DNA of 64,000 bases, taken from contig JABWBH010000007.1 in assembly GCA_013360585.1 (NCBI GenBank), positions 48,979-112,978 of the forward strand, read 5' to 3'. Origin of the DNA: Phycisphaerae bacterium. Lineage in GTDB: Bacteria; Planctomycetota; Phycisphaerae; UBA1845. The position numbers were made by a program, and so were the translations under genes. The notes beneath the pieces are model-generated. The model saw nothing but the letters and a program-made list of their open reading frames with translations. It had not been told where the DNA came from and did not search any database. This document shows positions 59,983 to 64,000 of the stretch, one piece after another. The first letter of the stretch is position 1, and each line of letters begins with the position of its first letter.

Positions 59983-61311
59983 TCATTGAAGTTCGTGTTC
60001 TATCAATTTCGCCGTTTCGCTCGCCGCGGTTTCCACCGACACCCCCCCGTGCAGCACATCCTCCATCATCTCCCACCCGAATTCCTCAATCACCGGATAT
60101 CGCTCCACCCGCGCACCCCAGGGCGGACGAGCAAAACGCACCTCGCGAAGAAACGCCCCTTCAACGTCATCCGTCGCCAGCGCCTCTGCCGCCGCGCGGT
60201 TCGCCGAAATCGCCAGCCCCGTGCTGTTCCGGAGCTTCTGCACTTCCGTGCTCGTCATGTGCTTCACGAACGCCCACGCGAGATCCGGGTTCCGCGCCTG
60301 CACCGGGATCGCCAGGGAGCACGCATACATCACCGTCTTTCGTTCACCCGTGTGCGGCACGCTCACTACCCCGACGTCCAGACCGTCGCGCCGGTACTCG
60401 AGCATCATCCAGTGTCCCGTCAGCGTCATTGCGGAAAGCTCCGCCCGAAAAAGATCCTTGCCCACCGCCGTCCGCACCCGCGGATGCGGCGCGTATCCAT
60501 CCCGCAGGATCATGTCCACGATGAACCGCAGCGACGCGACCGATGCCGGTGCGTTCAGCGCCCCGACCGCACCACGCCCGTCAGACGTGAGCACGTCCCC
60601 GCCCCCGGCGAGCAGAAACGGATACCAGCCCGGCATCCAGTTGAAAAAATCGATCGGGTACCAGACCTCTCTCTCCGACGGCGGGCGCTGTTTCAACGCG
60701 GCGCACGTCGTCAGAAACTCCTCCCGCGTCCATCCCTCCTGCGGATACGCCACCCCGGCCCGGTCAAACAGACGCCGGTTGTAAACGATCACCATCGGCG
60801 TGAAGTCCAGCGGCAGGGCGTAGACCTTCTCCCCGCGCCGGGCGATGTCCACCACGTTCGGGAAAAACATCCCTTCCTCCACGTCGGGGTCTGACGCAAT
60901 CCGCGCGGAAAGATCCATCATGACGCCGTTGTCCACGAACACCGCCGCGGACGACGCATCCAGATGCGCCACATCGGGCATGTTGCCCGCCAGGTGCATC
61001 ATCATCAGCTTCGACGTGTACTGCCCCTCGCCGGGAATCTGCTCGATGACCACCCGGACGCCGCGATCCGCGTGCGCCGCCTCGAACGCCCGCTGAATCC
61101 CCCGGTCCAGTTCGAGAAACTCGGAAAGGTTCGCCGGTCCGCCCCAGTTGGCCACCCGCAACTCGACGCCGCCGGCATCCGTCCCCCGATCGCAGCCGAC
61201 GCTGCTCGCCGCGACAATCGTCAGGATGCGCAAAATGAAAAAACGAAGGACTCCGGCGCGGAACCCACCGTCATCCGGCGGCTGCAAGGATTTCGCCACG
61301 GACCTTGTCAT
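59983..61311 (-). CDS. Extracellular solute-binding lipoprotein (sugar ABC type)
   Basis: The 442-residue product has a lipoprotein signal ending ASSVGC. The mature part begins LRVANWGGPANLSEFLEL and shows family blocks DVAHLDASSAAVFVDNGVMMDL, VYALPLDFTPMVIVYNRRLFDRAG and YPFLLAGGGDVL. Family 1 solute-binding proteins deliver sugars to ABC transporters. No permease or ATPase gene is near. The ATG lies inside the 3' end of the Clp N-domain gene (41-base overlap); a downstream TTG start is conceivable. Confidence 0.85.
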   Translation of the reverse strand: MTRSVAKSLQPPDDGGFRAGVLRFFILRILTIVAASSVGCDRGTDAGGVELRVANWGGPANLSEFLELDRGIQRAFEAAHADRGVRVVIEQIPGEGQYTSKLMMMHLAGNMPDVAHLDASSAAVFVDNGVMMDLSARIASDPDVEEGMFFPNVVDIARRGEKVYALPLDFTPMVIVYNRRLFDRAGVAYPQEGWTREEFLTTCAALKQRPPSEREVWYPIDFFNWMPGWYPFLLAGGGDVLTSDGRGAVGALNAPASVASLRFIVDMILRDGYAPHPRVRTAVGKDLFRAELSAMTLTGHWMMLEYRRDGLDVGVVSVPHTGERKTVMYACSLAIPVQARNPDLAWAFVKHMTSTEVQKLRNSTGLAISANRAAAEALATDDVEGAFLREVRFARPPWGARVERYPVIEEFGWEMMEDVLHGGVSVETAASETAKLIEHELQ

Positions 61312-61711
61312 ACGTGACGCCCAGCGCCTTCAACGCCTTGCACGCGATGCAGCCCGGCTCCTTCAGCAACGCAAGGAGCAGGTGCTCGGTGCAAAGCTCC
61401 CGGCCTTCGAGTTGCTGGCATTGTTCGATGGCCACCGCCATCACGTTCTTGAAGTGAGGCGTCCCGGGAAGGCGCCCGAACACCCACGTCTCCTCCATGC
61501 TTTTCTGCACCAGTGCGTCCACTTCCCGGCGCAGCTTCTCCGGCGTCGCACCGTGGCGGCTCAGAATTTCCGCCCCCAGTCCCGTCCCGTCCGACGCAAT
61601 TGCCAGCAGAAGGTGCTCCGTCCCGACGTATTCGCGGTCATACTCGCGCGCCACCGCGTTCGCCAGTTTGATCACTTTCTCGACCCGAGCGCTTGCTTTC
61701 GGCAGCATCAT
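61271..61711 (-). CDS. Stand-alone Clp N-domain protein
   Basis: The 146-residue product contains only two Clp_N repeats (ANAVAREYDREYVGTEHLLLAI and AIEQCQQLEGRELCTEHLLLALL), without AAA domains. In ClpC/ClpA this domain binds adaptors and substrates, so a free copy may act as adaptor or decoy. It overlaps the next upstream gene's stop (ATGA) and the downstream solute-binding gene's start. Confidence 0.88.
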   Translation of the reverse strand: MMLPKASARVEKVIKLANAVAREYDREYVGTEHLLLAIASDGTGLGAEILSRHGATPEKLRREVDALVQKSMEETWVFGRLPGTPHFKNVMAVAIEQCQQLEGRELCTEHLLLALLKEPGCIACKALKALGVTYDKVRGEILAAAG

Positions 61712-62580
61712 TCCCTTCCCGCGGCGCCGCGAGCCCCCGCCGCGCCGTCATCCACCGGCCGAATTTCGACCGTCGCGCCTCGGTTCGCCTGCGTCAACGC
61801 TTCAGACGCCACCCGGCGCTTCACATATTCATACCCGAGGCTCAGCGCCGCCACAATCACCGTACCGATCAGCGTGAGGCGCACGATCCGCAGACGGTTC
61901 GACACTTCCCGGTCGCGCCACTCGCAAAGCCGACGATCGATCTCCTCCAGCTTCCGGTCGATGCGCCGCTCGATCTCGTCGAGTTTCTCCGCCACGTAGT
62001 CGTCCGCCGCCCCGCGCAGCGTCCGCGCGATCCCGCCCACCACACCGACGTTCTCGATCCGCTCTCGCAGCCCGCGACGCTCCTCCTCCTCCGGAAGGAA
62101 CCGGTACTCCTCGCTCCCACGCTCCCCTTCAATAAGCCGCTCGACAACCGACGCCGCCCACTCCCGGCGCTTCCGGCGCACCCGGTTCCAGAATCCTTCT
62201 CCTCGCTTCACGCGCGCCTCCAGCGACGCTCGCGGCTCGCCGGTGCGCGGCTCCACCCCCCGCAACCGCGCCACCGCGTCCAGACCTCGGTCCGACAGCC
62301 CCTCGAACCGCACCTTCGGGCTTGCCACCACATGCGCCACCAGAACCGCTTTCGACTCCGACGGACGCACCGGAATGCGCATCCACTTCACGACATCAAG
62401 CAGCGCGTCGCGGTCCAGATCGTCTATCAGATGATGACGCTCCCGCACAAGGCGGACCAGCGCCGCGCGCTCCGACCGCCCGTCCGGCCGCAACCCCAGC
62501 GACTGCGCAAGCTTGATCAGTTCATCCGCGGGCAGGCTCTCCAGATCCGGCGCGGGTGACGTCGTCGTGCGTTCCTCCAT
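61708..62580 (-). CDS. Membrane protein with SAP-like N-terminus and coiled coil
   Basis: AGGAG lies 9 bases before the ATG at 62580. The 290-residue product opens with LPADELIKLAQSLGLRP, a helix-turn-helix pattern like SAP/LEM domains (residues about 15-45), followed by similar helices to about 95. A long charged coiled coil (EEEERRGLRERIE, EKLDEIERRIDRKLEEIDRRL) precedes one transmembrane helix, VRLTLIGTVIVAALSLGYEYV. Overlap with the Clp N-domain gene links the two. No known family is assigned. Confidence 0.75.
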   Translation of the reverse strand: MEERTTTSPAPDLESLPADELIKLAQSLGLRPDGRSERAALVRLVRERHHLIDDLDRDALLDVVKWMRIPVRPSESKAVLVAHVVASPKVRFEGLSDRGLDAVARLRGVEPRTGEPRASLEARVKRGEGFWNRVRRKRREWAASVVERLIEGERGSEEYRFLPEEEERRGLRERIENVGVVGGIARTLRGAADDYVAEKLDEIERRIDRKLEEIDRRLCEWRDREVSNRLRIVRLTLIGTVIVAALSLGYEYVKRRVASEALTQANRGATVEIRPVDDGAAGARGAAGRE

Positions 62581-62612
62581 CTCGAGCGGCTCCTGCGATC
62601 TCCGCAATGAGT

Positions 62613-62870
62613 CTACCGCACGTGCGCCGTCGCCAACAACGCCAGAATCCCCGCTAGCACCGCAATGAGGATGACTTCCCTCATGAACGGACGAAAACGC
62701 ATGCGCAGCAGCAGGAGCCCCGCGTAACGCCAGAGTACGCGCCCCGCACGACCCGACAGCGGCGCCGTCGCCCAACGCCGCACGACCGCCGCAGCCCCCA
62801 GCGCAGCGTAAACGCTTACGAACACCGTCAGCACGAAGCGGTAGGCGTAGAACAAATCAAAGGAGCTCAC
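62613..62870 (-). CDS. Small two-helix membrane protein
   Basis: The frame starts with GTG and gives 85 residues. Two hydrophobic helices are predicted (FVLTVFVSVYAALGAAAVV and EVILIAVLAGILALLA), separated by a basic loop. It is 32 bases before the SAP-like gene on the same strand. There is no strong ribosome site, so the gene is probable but not certain. Confidence 0.5.
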   Translation of the reverse strand: MSSFDLFYAYRFVLTVFVSVYAALGAAAVVRRWATAPLSGRAGRVLWRYAGLLLLRMRFRPFMREVILIAVLAGILALLATAHVR

Positions 62871-62916
62871 ACTGACGATCTCTCACGACCGTGAACCGGC
62901 CCGCCCGAACGCAATG

Positions 62917-62957
62917 AAAACCGCCCGTCGGGTCGCTTCAACGACCCGACGGGCGGT
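62917..62957 (-). terminator. Terminator of the gene at the window end
   Basis: ACCGCCCGTCGGGTCG and CGACCCGACGGGCGGT form a perfect 16-bp stem with a 6-base loop, followed on the minus strand by TTTTC. It is 24 bases past the stop at 62981. Confidence 0.9.
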
Positions 62958-62980
62958 CCTGAATCAACACCTCAGCGGTA

Positions 62981-64000
62981 TCAAACTCGCCGCCGCCCGC
63001 TCCGACGACGCATCAGCGACAGCGCCCCAGCCAGCGCCACAAGCGGGATCATGCCCAGTCCCGGGCAACCGCCCACCCCACCCGAACCTTCGCCGTCGAT
63101 CCCGCTCCCGTTGATGTTCGTGTTGTCAAACGGATCGTCCGATCCCGGACGCACCGTCAGCACCGTCGAAGCCGAATACCCGCCTCCCGGCTCGCCGGAC
63201 TGGACGCTGGTGAACACCGTCACCGAAATCGGGAACGTGATGTCCGTGGTCCCGGTGTTCACATACGTGTGAATCACGCTGATGCTCGACGCAACGACGC
63301 CGTCGCCCAGATCCCACGAGACGCTCTGCACCGTCCCGGGCAACCCCGCCGTGTCCACCGAAAGCTCCACCTGAAGTGGCGAGGTTCCGATCGTGATCGG
63401 TTCCTCACTCACCCCCGGTGCGTCGATCGCGATCGTCAGATCGCCCTCACCGGTGCCTCCGTCGCCGTCATCGCTGCGCAGAACGATGATGTCGACGAAC
63501 TGCGAACCCGTCCGCAACTGATCGTCCGTGAACGACAGGCGGGCGCGCACCGTCTGCCGGCTGGGACCGTCCGGATTACTTGTGTATACCCGCGACGTCG
63601 TCGTCGTAAACGTGTCGATGACCCCGTCATCCTCGAAATCCCAGCCCGAGCAGCGGATCGCCTCTTCTGGCGAGACCGGACTGGGACACGGGATCACCTT
63701 CGACGGGTCGATGTCCACGCCGTCGTTCGCGCATTCATCCGGGATGCCGTCGAAGTTCTCATCCTGACTCGTTCCGAGCTGGATGTCTTCCGCGTCCTCG
63801 ACGCCGTTCTCATTGCAGTCGAGACAGCAATACTCGACGATCGCCGCCCCGTCCGACGTGATTGCGTTTCCGCGGAACTGCACCGTCAGCGGCGAGTCCC
63901 CGATCAGCGGGCTCACGCTGAGGCTGACCTGCGGCGCGCCCTCCACCCCGCCGCCGTCGCCGCCGCCATCATCACCCCCGCCGCCGCCATCGCCCCCCCC
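62981..64000 (-). CDS. Secreted PKD-like protein with C-terminal sorting signal (N-terminus outside window)
   Basis: The frame is open to the window edge and gives 339 residues. The edge codes for a Gly/Asp linker. Next come a PKD-like beta-sandwich (VSLSVSPLIGDSPLTVQFRG), a thrombospondin-3-like Asp loop (DCNENGVEDAEDIQLGT, DENFDGIPDEC) and a second sandwich (VSWDLGDGVVASSISVIHTY). The end is GGCPGLGMIPLVALAGALSL followed by MRRRSGRRRV, a Cys/hydrophobic/basic sorting signal like PEP- or MYXO-CTERM types. It is probably exported and surface-linked. Confidence 0.85.
   Translation of the reverse strand, partial: GGGDGGGGGDDGGGDGGGVEGAPQVSLSVSPLIGDSPLTVQFRGNAITSDGAAIVEYCCLDCNENGVEDAEDIQLGTSQDENFDGIPDECANDGVDIDPSKVIPCPSPVSPEEAIRCSGWDFEDDGVIDTFTTTTSRVYTSNPDGPSRQTVRARLSFTDDQLRTGSQFVDIIVLRSDDGDGGTGEGDLTIAIDAPGVSEEPITIGTSPLQVELSVDTAGLPGTVQSVSWDLGDGVVASSISVIHTYVNTGTTDITFPISVTVFTSVQSGEPGGGYSASTVLTVRPGSDDPFDNTNINGSGIDGEGSGGVGGCPGLGMIPLVALAGALSLMRRRSGRRRV

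Noticed and set aside
1..64000. CRISPR arrays, transposases, integrases and phage genes
   Set aside because: No regularly spaced direct repeats and no mobile-element enzymes were seen on either strand.

Overview
The window is GC-rich, densely coded DNA from a bacterium that is most likely a member of the Planctomycetota, probably near Phycisphaerae. The assignment is inferred from gene content: an ECF-like sigma factor translationally coupled to a Ser/Thr kinase, a DUF1501/DUF1800 pair, a TIGR03790-type secreted protein, dockerin-like and PKD-like secreted proteins, and a SpoVG with a zinc-ribbon insert. Many neighbours overlap by 4 bases (ATGA or GTGA), so operons can be read with some confidence.

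Layout. 0-6 kb, plus strand: a partial gene, a SOUL heme-binding lipoprotein, a lipocalin, a PQQ-propeller protein, an unknown lipoprotein and a photolyase, then a decayed gene. 6-11 kb: a secreted lectin-like protein (minus), diverging from an ECF sigma/kinase pair (plus). 11-14 kb, minus: nadC, an SGNH hydrolase and purQ. 14.8-19 kb, plus: a lipoprotein, a three-repeat LPP20 protein and a lipid A-type acyltransferase. 19-22 kb, minus: DUF1800 and DUF1501. 22.5-30.9 kb, minus: one long run of assimilatory sulfate reduction and siroheme/heme genes, cysH-cysI-hemA-(cbiX-hemC)-(cobA-hemD)-hemB, preceded by a cysteine-codon leader peptide and an attenuator. 31-35 kb, plus: a second ECF sigma, a membrane protein with an EF-hand/dockerin loop, and the TIGR03790 protein. 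35-39 kb, minus: hslV-hslU-ispE-spoVG. 39-41 kb, plus: a lipoprotein and xseA. 41-48 kb, minus: an operon of a VWA protein, a TPR protein, ExbB, two ExbD and a large TPR protein. 48-53 kb, minus: asnB, a TPR lipoprotein, a VOC protein with a histone-like tail, and a secreted protein with a strong terminator. 53.7 kb: tRNA-Sec. 54-57 kb: truD (plus), diverging from a small lipoprotein; two unknown genes lie on minus. 57-63 kb, minus: rpsO-pnp, a solute-binding lipoprotein overlapping a stand-alone Clp N-domain gene and its partner, then a secreted protein cut by the window end.

How genes work together. The 22.5-30.9 kb block joins the enzymes that make sulfite and sulfide with those that make siroheme, the sulfite reductase cofactor. 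Its leader encodes Met followed by five Cys in six codons. A segment of the leader can pair with the terminator, which is the arrangement expected of cysteine-responsive attenuation. The HemC domain in this block has no cysteine at all and so lacks the residue that normally holds the dipyrromethane cofactor. The 41-48 kb operon looks like a Tol/Ton-type energised complex in which the VWA protein carries the TonB-like S-xxx-H transmembrane motif. A cysteine-bounded C-terminal module recurs in three unrelated secreted proteins here, and a decayed copy may lie at 5.6-5.9 kb.
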